Below are positions 43,557 through 51,168 of a DNA stretch of 64,000 nt, one piece after another. Positions within the stretch are counted from its first letter, which is position 1. Each line of letters begins with the position of its first letter. The position numbers were made by a program, and so were the translations under genes. Location of the stretch: the NCBI GenBank assembly GCA_036494675.1, contig DASXOA010000073.1:1-64000 (forward strand), written 5' to 3'. Below the pieces are notes generated by a model. It saw only the letters and a list, made by a program, of their open reading frames with translations, did not search any database and was not told where the DNA came from. This stretch comes from Rugosimonospora sp036494675. GTDB lineage: Bacteria > Actinomycetota > Actinomycetes > Mycobacteriales > Micromonosporaceae.

Positions 43557-45374
43557 GTGATCCGCACCCATGACGCCGGCAGCCTGCGGGCTTCCGACGC
43601 CGGTACGACGGTGACCCTGGCCGGCTGGGTGGCCCGCCGGCGCGACCACGGCGGAGTCATCTTCGTCGATCTGCGCGACGGGTCGGGGATCGTCCAGGTG
43701 GTGTTCCGCGAGGGTGATCCGGCCGAGCAGGCGCACGCGCTGCGCAACGAGTTCTGCGTCAAGGTCACCGGCGAGGTCGGCCGGCGCCCGGCCGGCAACG
43801 AGAACCCCGAGCTGCCGACCGGTGAGGTCGAGGTCACCGCGACCGAGCTGACCATCCTGTCCGAGGCCGCTCCGCTGCCCCTGCCGGTCGACGACCACGT
43901 CGACGCCGGCGACGACATCAGGCTGCGCTACCGGTACCTGGACCTGCGCCGCTCGGGCCCGTCCAGCGCGCTCAAGCTGCGCAGCCGGGCCAACCAGATC
44001 GCCCGCCGGGTGCTCGACGAGCGGGGCTTCTACGAGATCGAGACGCCCACGCTGACCCGTTCGACCCCGGAGGGGGCCCGCGACTTCCTGGTGCCCGTGC
44101 GGCTGCAGCCCGGCACCTGGTACGCGCTGCCCCAGTCCCCGCAGCTGTTCAAGCAACTGCTGATGGTTGCCGGGATGGAGCGCTACTACCAGATCGCGCG
44201 CTGCTACCGGGACGAGGACTTCCGGGCCGACCGGCAGCCGGAGTTCACCCAGCTGGACATCGAGATGTCGTTCGTGACCCAGGACGACGTGATCGACCTG
44301 GGCGAGGCACTGGTCGGCGCGTTGTGGCGGGACCTGGCCGGGTACGAGATCGGCACCCCCATCCCGCGGATCACCTGGCACGAGGCGATGAGCCGGTACG
44401 GCTCGGACAAGCCGGACCTGCGCTACGGCATCGAGCTCACCGACCTGACCGAATACCTGCGGGGCACGGGCTTCCGGGTGTTCGCCGGCGCGATCGAGGC
44501 CGGCGGGTACGTCGGCGCCGTGGTCATGCCCGGCGGCGCGGCACAGTCCCGCAAGGAGCTGGACGACTGGCAGGACTGGGCCAAGGCGCGCGGCGCCCGG
44601 GGCCTGGCCTACGTGGTGCTGGACGCGGAGACCGGGCAGGCCCGCGGGCCGGTCGCCAAGAACCTCTCCGAGGCGCACCTGGCCGGACTGGCCGACGCGG
44701 TCGGCGCGAAGCCGGGCGACGCCGTGTTCTTCGCGGCGGCCGCGAAGACCCGGGAGGCGCAGGAACTGCTCGGCGCGGCCCGGATCGAGATCGCCGCGCG
44801 GGCCGGCCTGGTCGACGAGAGCGCCTGGGCGTTCTGCTGGGTCGTGGACGCGCCCATGTTCGAGCACGACGACGAGGGCGGCTGGACGGCGGTGCACCAC
44901 CCGTTCACGTCGCCGAACGGGGAGTGGATCGACCGGTTCGAGGAGGCGCCCGACCAGGCGCTGGCCTACGCGTACGACATCGTGTGCAACGGCAACGAGA
45001 TCGGTGGCGGCTCCATCCGTATCCACCGCGCCGACGTGCAGCGGCGGGTGTTCAGCACGCTGGGCATCACCGAGCAGGACGCCAACGACAAGTTCGGCTT
45101 CCTGCTGGAGGCGTTCAAGTACGGCCCGCCGCCGCACGGCGGCATCGCGCTGGGCTGGGACCGGCTGTGCATGCTGCTGTCCGGCGCGGACTCGATCCGT
45201 GAGGTGATCGCCTTCCCGAAGACCCGTGGCGGCTTCGATCCGTTGACCGGGGCACCCACGCCGATCACCCGGCAGCAGCGGACGGAGGCGGGCATCGACG
45301 CCAAGCCGAAGGCGGCGGCGGTTCCCGAGGCCGGTACCGCTGGCGTCGCGGTACCGGTCGAGCCCACCCCCTGA
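43557..45374 (+). CDS. aspS: Aspartyl-tRNA synthetase
   Basis: A 605-residue class IIb enzyme. An OB-fold anticodon domain comes first (VTLAGWVARRRDHGGVIFVDLRDGSG), then motif 2 (RCYRDEDFRADRQPEFTQLDIEMSF), the bacterial GAD insert, and motif 3 (HGGIALGWDRLCMLLSGADS). It ends with a 40-residue variable tail. Actinobacteria often lack asparaginyl-tRNA synthetase and use a non-discriminating AspRS; that may apply but is not visible from this window. GTG start with AAGGAG 6 nt upstream. Confidence 0.97.
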   Translation: MIRTHDAGSLRASDAGTTVTLAGWVARRRDHGGVIFVDLRDGSGIVQVVFREGDPAEQAHALRNEFCVKVTGEVGRRPAGNENPELPTGEVEVTATELTILSEAAPLPLPVDDHVDAGDDIRLRYRYLDLRRSGPSSALKLRSRANQIARRVLDERGFYEIETPTLTRSTPEGARDFLVPVRLQPGTWYALPQSPQLFKQLLMVAGMERYYQIARCYRDEDFRADRQPEFTQLDIEMSFVTQDDVIDLGEALVGALWRDLAGYEIGTPIPRITWHEAMSRYGSDKPDLRYGIELTDLTEYLRGTGFRVFAGAIEAGGYVGAVVMPGGAAQSRKELDDWQDWAKARGARGLAYVVLDAETGQARGPVAKNLSEAHLAGLADAVGAKPGDAVFFAAAAKTREAQELLGAARIEIAARAGLVDESAWAFCWVVDAPMFEHDDEGGWTAVHHPFTSPNGEWIDRFEEAPDQALAYAYDIVCNGNEIGGGSIRIHRADVQRRVFSTLGITEQDANDKFGFLLEAFKYGPPPHGGIALGWDRLCMLLSGADSIREVIAFPKTRGGFDPLTGAPTPITRQQRTEAGIDAKPKAAAVPEAGTAGVAVPVEPTP

Positions 45375-45381
45375 CGGCCAC

Positions 45382-45415
45382 GCAGGCCGCCGTGAGAGTT
45401 ACGGCGGCGGCCTGC
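45382..45415 (+). terminator. GC-rich hairpin after aspS
   Basis: GCAGGCCGCCG (45382-45392) pairs fully with CGGCGGCCTGC (45405-45415) across a 12-nt loop, 8 nt after the aspS stop. Confidence 0.7.
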
Positions 45416-45530
45416 CGTACCGCTTCCTCACCAGGGGTCGCACCTTCGATCATGTGGCCATGCCGACCGAGGCTTAGCCGATCGGCCGGATGGGTAATGA
45501 AGGGGCGTCCATCAATGTCTGGGAGGAACG

Positions 45531-45695
45531 TTGTTAGCAGCCGTCGCGGCGGTCATTTTCGCCATTGCCTTCATCCTGGATCTGACGAGCAAGAGTTACA
45601 ACAGCTTCATCAACCCCAGCACGCTCACCGTGCTCGGCCTGCTCATCTTCGCGTTGCACTTCGCCCCGCTCAGCACCATCGGGCGTCGGCGCTGA
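45531..45695 (+). CDS. 54-residue small membrane protein
   Basis: A short gene with a TTG start 4 nt after GGGAGG and a normal codon pattern. The product has two hydrophobic segments (AAVAAVIFAIAFILDL and STLTVLGLLIFALHFAPL) joined by a short polar turn TSKSYNSFINP, and ends in GRRR. It is typical of the small two-helix proteins near aspS-rarA in Micromonosporaceae, as I recall. Function unknown. A single strong ribosome site and hydrophobic pattern support it; no homology search was run. Confidence 0.6.
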   Translation: MLAAVAAVIFAIAFILDLTSKSYNSFINPSTLTVLGLLIFALHFAPLSTIGRRR

Positions 45696-45739
45696 CTCGG
45701 TGACCTACCGGCCCGGGTCCTGATGCGGGCCCGGGCCGG

Positions 45740-45745
45740 TAGTCT
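45740..45745 (+). promoter_or_regulatory. -10 hexamer TAGTCT of leaderless rarA
   Basis: TAGTCT ends 7 nt before the GTG at 45753; no ribosome site precedes it. Confidence 0.5.
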
Positions 45746-45752
45746 CTGTCCA

Positions 45753-47303
45753 GTGGAGATGGAAGGTCTGTTCACGCTCGACCAGCCAGCACCGCCCGGT
45801 GCGCCGGCGACGGGCGGGAGCGCCGGCTTCACCCCGCCCGCGCCCGACTCGCCGCTGGCGGTCCGGATGCGTCCGGCCAGCCTCGACGAGCTGGTCGGCC
45901 AGGATCATCTGCTCGCGCCCGGAGCACCGCTGCGCCAGCTCGTCGCCGGCGGTTCGCCGATCTCGGTGATCCTGTGGGGGCCACCGGGCAGCGGCAAGAC
46001 GACCATCGCGCACCTCGTCGCCGGGGCCTCCGACCGGCGCTTCGTGGCGCTGTCCGCCCTGTCGGCGGGGGTCAAGGACGTTCGCGCGGTGATCGACACG
46101 GCTCGCCGGAGCCGCCGGTCCGGCGGTTCGCAGACCGTGCTGTTCATCGATGAGGTGCACCGGTTCAGCAAGACCCAGCAGGACTCGTTGCTGGCCGCGG
46201 TCGAGGACCGGACCGTGACGCTGCTGGCGGCGACTACCGAAAATCCGTACTTTTCCGTTATCTCGCCGCTGCTGTCCCGGTGCGTACTGCTGACCCTCCA
46301 GCCGCTGGACGACGAGGCCGTGCGGTCGCTGATCCGGCGAGCGGTCGCCGACCCGCGCGGGTTGGCCGGGGCGGTCACCGTGGCGCCGGACGCCGAGGAT
46401 CACCTGGTCCGGCTCTCCAGCGGCGACGTCCGCAAGTCGTTGACGGCGCTGGAGGCGGCCGCCGGCTCGGCCGCTGCCCAGGGCGTCGGCGTGATCGACC
46501 TGGCCACCGCGGAGAAGGCGGTCGACGTCGCCGCGGTGCGCTACGACCGCGACGGCGACGCGCACTACGACGTGATCAGCGCGTTCATCAAGAGCATGCG
46601 GGGCTCCGACGTGGACGCCTCGCTGCACTGGCTGGCCCGGATGCTGGTGGCGGGGGAGGACCCCCGGTTCATCGCGCGCCGGCTGGTCATCTTCGCCAGC
46701 GAAGACGTCGGGATGGCCGATCCCGGGGCACTGCAGACCGCCACGGCGGCCGCCCAGGCCGTGGCGCTCATCGGGCTGCCGGAGGCGCAGCTCAACCTGG
46801 CCCACGCGGTGGTCCACCTGGCGACCGCGCCCAAGTCGAACGCCGTCACCATGGCGCTGTACTCGGCGATGGAGGACGTGCGGGCCGGGCGGGCCGGCGC
46901 GGTACCGAGGCATCTGCGCGACGCGCACTACCCCGGTTCGCGCGGGCTGGGCCACGGGGCCGGGTACCGGTATCCGCACGACGACCCGCGGGGCGTCGTA
47001 CTTCAGCAGTACCCTCCGGATGAGGTGGTCGGGCGCGACTACTACCAGCCCACCCCGCACGGTGCGGAGCGGGCGGTGGCCGAGCGGCTGTCGAAGCTGC
47101 GGCGCGCGGTCCGGGGCGGTGGGCCGGGAGACGGCCCTGCGTCCGCGGGTCGGGAGGCGTCCGCGACCGGTTCGGCGGGTCGGGAGGCGTCCGCGACCGG
47201 TTCGGCGATCGACGACGGTTCGGGGGCTGGCCGCGATACGCCGGTGGACAGTGGTTCGCCGGCGGGCGGCGGCGTACCCATGGAGGAGGTGCAGGACCAG
47301 TGA
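45753..47303 (+). CDS. rarA: Replication-associated recombination ATPase RarA
   Basis: A 516-residue AAA+ ATPase of the RarA/MgsA/WRNIP1 family, which acts at stalled forks. RPASLDELVGQDHLLAPGAPLRQL opens it; Walker A is GPPGSGKTT, Walker B LFIDEVHRFSKTQQD, sensor 1 AATTENPYF; the end of the core is HYPGSRGLGHGAGYRYPHD. The last 60 residues are non-conserved and contain a perfect in-frame 10-residue duplication GREASATGSA (47145-47204). An ATG at 45759 is an alternative start. It overlaps the following gene (GTGA). Confidence 0.92.
   Translation: MEMEGLFTLDQPAPPGAPATGGSAGFTPPAPDSPLAVRMRPASLDELVGQDHLLAPGAPLRQLVAGGSPISVILWGPPGSGKTTIAHLVAGASDRRFVALSALSAGVKDVRAVIDTARRSRRSGGSQTVLFIDEVHRFSKTQQDSLLAAVEDRTVTLLAATTENPYFSVISPLLSRCVLLTLQPLDDEAVRSLIRRAVADPRGLAGAVTVAPDAEDHLVRLSSGDVRKSLTALEAAAGSAAAQGVGVIDLATAEKAVDVAAVRYDRDGDAHYDVISAFIKSMRGSDVDASLHWLARMLVAGEDPRFIARRLVIFASEDVGMADPGALQTATAAAQAVALIGLPEAQLNLAHAVVHLATAPKSNAVTMALYSAMEDVRAGRAGAVPRHLRDAHYPGSRGLGHGAGYRYPHDDPRGVVLQQYPPDEVVGRDYYQPTPHGAERAVAERLSKLRRAVRGGGPGDGPASAGREASATGSAGREASATGSAIDDGSGAGRDTPVDSGSPAGGGVPMEEVQDQ
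47145..47204 (+). repeat. Exact 30-bp in-frame tandem duplication in the rarA tail
   Basis: Two adjacent identical 30-bp units, 47145-47174 and 47175-47204, code the same ten residues twice (about residues 465-484 of RarA). Identity at the DNA level implies a recent event. Confidence 0.9.
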
Positions 47304-50092
47304 CCGGTCCGCAGGACCCGGAGCGGGGCAAGCGCCGCGGCAGGGGTCGTGGCAGCGACCGCGCGCCGGAATCCACCGAGGAACTCGGCTGGATCGCGGA
47401 TCTGCGCAGTGCCCGCGAGGCCGGCGGCGACCTGGGGCCGGGCTCGGAGGCCGGCGCCCCGGAGGCGCGTCGCCGGACCCGCCCCAAGCGGCCGGATGCC
47501 GGCGCGCCACCGGCCGCCCAGGCACCGTCCACGCCGTCGCCCCGGCCGAGCCCGTCACCCACGCCGCGGCCCGGCCCATCCGCTTCCCGCGGGGCGTCGC
47601 AGCCCGGTGCGCGCGGCGGTGCGGCTGTCCCGCCGACCGGCGCGTCGCCCGTCCCGGCGGCGCGGGCCGACGCCCCGCCGACCGGTTCAGCGCCGGCCGC
47701 GCGGGCCGATGCGGCGCCGCCCGGCTCAGCCCGGCAGAGCGGCCCCGGCAGCCGGTTCGTGTCGATGCGCGGGATCCGTGGCCACACCGGTGCGCAACCG
47801 ATGGTCACCGGTGCGCAGCCGGAGGTGCCCGCTCCTGCGCCGGAACGCCCGAGGCGTCCGGGCGGGCCGGCCGTGCCGGCCCCGGCGACCACGCCCCTGC
47901 CTCCCGAGGTCGCGTCCACGGACCGGGGATCGCCCCGCGGCGGGCGGCCGGGCGGACCGGGCCTCGCGGATCGTGGCGCACCGGATCGTGGCGCACCGGA
48001 TCGTGGTGTATCTGAGCGTGGCCCGGCGGAGCGCGGCGCACCTGAGCGCGGCGCACCTGAGCGTGGCCTGGCCGATCGTGGCGCACCTGAGCGTGGCCCG
48101 GCGGATCGTGGCCTGGCCGATCGTGGCGCCGGCCGGCGTGCGGCGGATCGTGGCGCCGAGGAGCGCAGCACCGGTCGCCGCTCCGTGGACCGTGTCGCGG
48201 ATCGTGGCGCCGGAGATCGTGCGGCGGCGGATCATGGTGGCGAGGAGCGCAGCACCGGTCGCCGCTCCGTGGACCGTGTCGCGGATCGTGGCACCGGAGA
48301 TCGTGCGGCGATGGACCGTGCCGCGATGGACCGTGGCGCGATGGATCGTGGTCTGGGCGATCGTGAGCCGGTCGGGCGGCGGGCGGCGGACGACGGGGCA
48401 CCCGGTTCCCGGCGCGGCCGGTCCGACCGGGGCGCCACCGACCGGGGCGGTCTCGATCGTGGCGGTCTCGACCGGACCGGCGGTGAGCCGGTGGGCGATC
48501 CGAACGGTCAGCACAGTGGCTTGGGCCGGCGGAGCCGGGCCGAAGGCGGTCCCGACCGGACCGGTGGTGAGCCGGTGGGCGATCCGGACGGTCAGCGCAG
48601 GGGTTTCGGCCGGCGGAGCCGGGCCGAGAGCGGTCCCGCGGTTCGGGGATCCGAGCCGCCCACGCGGCAGTCGGAGCCGCGCGGGGGCGACGGTCGTCGC
48701 GGCGCGCCGCCGGGCATGGATACCGAGCAGATCCGCGCGGGTGAGCCGCGTCGCGGCACGCCGCCGGGGATGGATACCGAGCCGATCCGGGTCAACGATC
48801 CCCGTCGCGGGGTCGATCCCGCGGCCGGGCCGGCCCGGGGTGCGGGCCGCCCCGGCCAGGCGAGCGTGCCGCCACCCGGCGCCGGCATGGAGGCCTCCGG
48901 CCGGGCTGTCCCGCCCGGTCCCCCGCCGGCCGGCAGGTCGGCACCCCCGGCCCGGGGCGAGGCGCCCCGTACCCCCCAGCAGCCGGCACGCGGCGACGCG
49001 GCCAGGCCGGTACCGCCGCCCGGCGTCCGGTCGACCGGCGAGCGCGCGTGGCACGACCTGACCACCGGCGAGAAGAACGCGATGCCGGTGCAGGGGCCGC
49101 AGGCGCCGCCCCGCAGCGTGTCCGGGGCTCCGGCCGGCGCCGGGCCCCGCACCGCGCCGGGAGGTCCGGTACCTCCGCCGCCCGGCGGTGTGGCACCCCC
49201 TGCGGGCGCCGCCAAGGTTCCCCCACCGCCGGGCAGCGTCATGCCGCCGCCCGCCGGCGGCATGGCACCCCCGGCGCTGGGCAGCGTCGCACCCCCGCCC
49301 GCCGGTGGGATCGTCCCGCCGCCCGCCTCCGGTACGGCCCGGGCCGCGGCCCGTCGCCCCGGGGAGCCGTCCCGGCACGGCACCGGCGAGCACGCCCGGG
49401 TGGGATCCGGTACGGGCGAGCCGGCCCGGCACGGTTCCGGAGAGCAGCCCGCCCTGCGCCTGGGCAGCGGGGAGCAGGCGTACACCGGGGTCGACGACGA
49501 TGCGGATCGCCCCGGCTACCCGCCCCGCCCGACCCGTCCCGCGCACATCCTCGCCCTGGCCGTGGTCGCCGTGCTGCTGCTCGGCGCGCTGCCGCTCGCC
49601 CTGTTCCTGCACAGTGCCGGCAGCGATCCGGTCGTCACGGACCTGAACTCGCTGTCCCTGCCGGCCTGGGCCGACGTGCAGCACCAGGACGATGCGAGCG
49701 GCAGCCGCTGGTGCATCAAGGACTGCCGGCTGCGGGAGCGGACCTGGCGCTCGGAGAAGTCGGCGACGGAGACCGACGCCGTGTTCCAGACCGCGCTGAC
49801 CGGCGAGGGATGGGTCCGCTCGCAGGCCCCGGGCTGCCCGAAGATCGACACCGGCACGTACACCTGCTGGCAGCATGACCAGTACGTGCTGGACCTGTGG
49901 ACCCGCAACGCGGTGTGCGGCCTGTCCGGGGTGGCGCCCTCGCCCGGTGCGCCGCCGCCCTCGGCTTCACCGTCGGCGACCTCGCCGCTCGACCCGGTAC
50001 CCACCGCCAGCGGGCCGCCGCCGACCTGTGCCGGGGCGCTGGTGACCGCGAAGGTGGACGACGGGATCGACCCGAACTGGCACCGCCACTAG
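47300..50092 (+). CDS. Giant repetitive membrane protein (930 aa), unknown function
   Basis: A 930-residue protein in three parts. Residues 1-745 are disordered: Pro/Ala-rich, then runs of DRGA/ERGAP pentads (about 215-285), an exact 28-residue repeat EERSTGRRSVDR... (about 287-342), 27-residue repeats with TGGEPVGDPxGQ (about 394-450), and RRGxPPGMDTE repeats. One membrane segment (ILALAVVAVLLLGALPLALFL, about 750-770) follows, then an outside domain of ~150 residues with six Cys (WCIKDCRLRE, GCPKIDTGTYTCW). The C-terminal domain is probably the conserved part. It overlaps rarA. Reading frames in the other five registers here are long shadows of the repeats. Confidence 0.75.
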   Translation: MTGPQDPERGKRRGRGRGSDRAPESTEELGWIADLRSAREAGGDLGPGSEAGAPEARRRTRPKRPDAGAPPAAQAPSTPSPRPSPSPTPRPGPSASRGASQPGARGGAAVPPTGASPVPAARADAPPTGSAPAARADAAPPGSARQSGPGSRFVSMRGIRGHTGAQPMVTGAQPEVPAPAPERPRRPGGPAVPAPATTPLPPEVASTDRGSPRGGRPGGPGLADRGAPDRGAPDRGVSERGPAERGAPERGAPERGLADRGAPERGPADRGLADRGAGRRAADRGAEERSTGRRSVDRVADRGAGDRAAADHGGEERSTGRRSVDRVADRGTGDRAAMDRAAMDRGAMDRGLGDREPVGRRAADDGAPGSRRGRSDRGATDRGGLDRGGLDRTGGEPVGDPNGQHSGLGRRSRAEGGPDRTGGEPVGDPDGQRRGFGRRSRAESGPAVRGSEPPTRQSEPRGGDGRRGAPPGMDTEQIRAGEPRRGTPPGMDTEPIRVNDPRRGVDPAAGPARGAGRPGQASVPPPGAGMEASGRAVPPGPPPAGRSAPPARGEAPRTPQQPARGDAARPVPPPGVRSTGERAWHDLTTGEKNAMPVQGPQAPPRSVSGAPAGAGPRTAPGGPVPPPPGGVAPPAGAAKVPPPPGSVMPPPAGGMAPPALGSVAPPPAGGIVPPPASGTARAAARRPGEPSRHGTGEHARVGSGTGEPARHGSGEQPALRLGSGEQAYTGVDDDADRPGYPPRPTRPAHILALAVVAVLLLGALPLALFLHSAGSDPVVTDLNSLSLPAWADVQHQDDASGSRWCIKDCRLRERTWRSEKSATETDAVFQTALTGEGWVRSQAPGCPKIDTGTYTCWQHDQYVLDLWTRNAVCGLSGVAPSPGAPPPSASPSATSPLDPVPTASGPPPTCAGALVTAKVDDGIDPNWHRH
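48158..48311 (+). repeat. 84-bp tandem repeat inside the 930-aa protein gene
   Basis: The unit starts at 48158 and again at 48242, exactly 84 bp (28 codons) later, and the two copies are nearly identical over about 68 bp. The reading frame is kept. Confidence 0.85.
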
Positions 50093-50112
50093 CCGCTGCC
50101 GGGGCGTCCGGC

Positions 50113-50168
50113 AGCGGCAGCCCGGGTGGCGGAAGGCGTCAGCGGCAGCCCGGGTGGCGGAAGGCGTC
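50113..50168 (+). repeat. Exact 28-bp tandem duplication after the 930-aa protein gene
   Basis: The 28-bp unit AGCGGCAGCCCGGGTGGCGG... is present at 50113-50140 and, without a gap, at 50141-50168. It begins 20 bp after the stop codon. Confidence 0.9.
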
Positions 50169-50285
50169 AGTCCAAGCGGTGCGGGGCGGCCGGCACCGCT
50201 GCCCGGGTGGGGAACGGCCGGCGACGGGTGGCCCCGGCCGTCCCGCCGACCGGGCGTCCGCAATGAGGTCTGCCGTCACGCACGG

Positions 50286-50291
50286 TAGGGT
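50286..50291 (+). promoter_or_regulatory. -10 hexamer TAGGGT upstream of the DUF948-alaS operon
   Basis: TAGGGT would start transcription about 110 nt before the DUF948 start, and 7 nt before a TTG codon at 50299. It is the only good -10 found ahead of the operon. Confidence 0.4.
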
Positions 50292-50298
50292 CTGCCCG

Positions 50299-50349
50299 TT
50301 GGCGCAAGTGACCACCGCCGTCCGGTCGGGCTCCGGCGACGGCCGCTGA
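50299..50349 (+). CDS. Possible leaderless 16-residue upstream reading frame
   Basis: TTG at 50299 lies 7 nt after TAGGGT, the spacing seen for other leaderless starts in this window, and opens a 16-codon frame ending TGA at 50347-50349 (peptide AQVTTAVRSGSGDGR after the start). It would sit in the leader of the DUF948-alaS operon. TTG is weak as a leaderless start, so this stays doubtful. Confidence 0.2.
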   Translation: MAQVTTAVRSGSGDGR

Positions 50350-50408
50350 GAAGAGCTGCTCAACCGGTCCGGCCACCTGCCGGCCGGAGAGACAGAGGGG
50401 AGACAGGC

Positions 50409-50891
50409 GTGTCCGGTGGACAGATCGCGGCACTCATCGCCGCGGGCGCGTTCGTCATGCTCGTCCTGGTGCTGGCGGTGCCGATCCTGCGGTTGCGGCA
50501 CACCGTGGACGCCGCCACCCGGGCGATCAACGATTTGACCGAGCGCACCGCGCCCCTGCTGGGCAACGTGAACGCGACGGTCGAGGGGGTCAACACCGCG
50601 CTGGGCCAGATGCAGACCTCGCTCGACGGGGTCAACCTCCAGCTGGAGCGGCTGGATACCATCACCGGGCACGCGCAGACCGTCACCGCCAACGTGGCGA
50701 ACCTGTCCACCGTGGTGGCCTCGGCCGCGTCCAGTCCGATCGTGCGGGTGGCCTCCTTGTCCTACGGGGTACGCAAGGCGCTGGCCAACCGCCGGCGGGC
50801 GGACGAGGAGCACCAGGTCCGCGAGACGCTCAAGCAACAGCGCACCGCGCGTAAGCGCGAACGCAAGGCCGCCGCCGGCGGATCTCGTTAG
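50409..50891 (+). CDS. DUF948 family membrane protein
   Basis: A 160-residue protein with a membrane segment at residues about 5-27 (IAALIAAGAFVMLVLVLAVPI), then a coiled-coil-like region of hydrophobic heptads (DAATRAINDLTERTAPLLGNVNATVEGV) typical of DUF948, and a basic tail (RKRERKAAAGGSR). The function is unknown. GTG start with GAGGGGAG upstream. It lies 16 bp before the next gene, in an operon leading to alaS. Confidence 0.85.
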   Translation: MSGGQIAALIAAGAFVMLVLVLAVPILRLRHTVDAATRAINDLTERTAPLLGNVNATVEGVNTALGQMQTSLDGVNLQLERLDTITGHAQTVTANVANLSTVVASAASSPIVRVASLSYGVRKALANRRRADEEHQVRETLKQQRTARKRERKAAAGGSR

Positions 50892-50907
50892 GAGTGGGTG
50901 GGTAGCG

Positions 50908-51168
50908 ATGAAACGTCTGCTGTGGCTCGGTGTCGGGCTGGCCGTCGGTGCGCTGGTCGTGCGCGCGGTGTCGAAGAAGGCACGCGCGTTCACCCCGGAG
51001 GGCATCGCCGCCTCGGCGCGGGAAAGCGCTGGCGGCTTGGTCGACTCGGTCCGTACGTTTGTCGACGACGTGCGGGACGGCATGCACGAACGGGAAGATC
51101 AGATTCACGCCGCGTTCGAGAGCGGCGAGGACATTGATCTTGATATGGAGGAAGGTAGCTACCGCTGA
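50908..51168 (+). CDS. DUF6167-like small membrane protein
   Basis: An 86-residue protein. A hydrophobic N-terminus (LLWLGVGLAVGALVVRAVS) is followed by an amphipathic helix (AFTPEGIAASARESAGGLVDSVRTFVDDVRDGMHERE) and an acidic end. Genes of this kind sit before alaS in many actinobacteria; function unknown. Its stop overlaps the alaS start by 1 nt (TGATG). Confidence 0.85.
   Translation: MKRLLWLGVGLAVGALVVRAVSKKARAFTPEGIAASARESAGGLVDSVRTFVDDVRDGMHEREDQIHAAFESGEDIDLDMEEGSYR

Larger units (their letters stand above)
50093..50408. other. 316-bp gap between the 930-aa protein gene and DUF948 gene
   Basis: This is the only gene-free stretch over 300 bp. It holds a 28-bp tandem duplication (50113-50168), a TAGGGT -10 candidate with a possible 16-codon leaderless reading frame, and a leader of about 110 nt with GC-rich hairpin potential (CCGGTCCGGCC / GGCCGG near 50364-50390). 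No RNA gene was recognised. Confidence 0.5.

Noticed and set aside
47726..49876. A 716-codon open frame on the minus strand, and a 570-codon frame on the plus strand
   Set aside because: Both lie over the repetitive 930-residue gene. GC-rich repeats keep all frames open; the translations are Arg/Pro/Ala shadow with no domains, while the chosen frame has a membrane segment, a Cys-rich domain and coupling to rarA.
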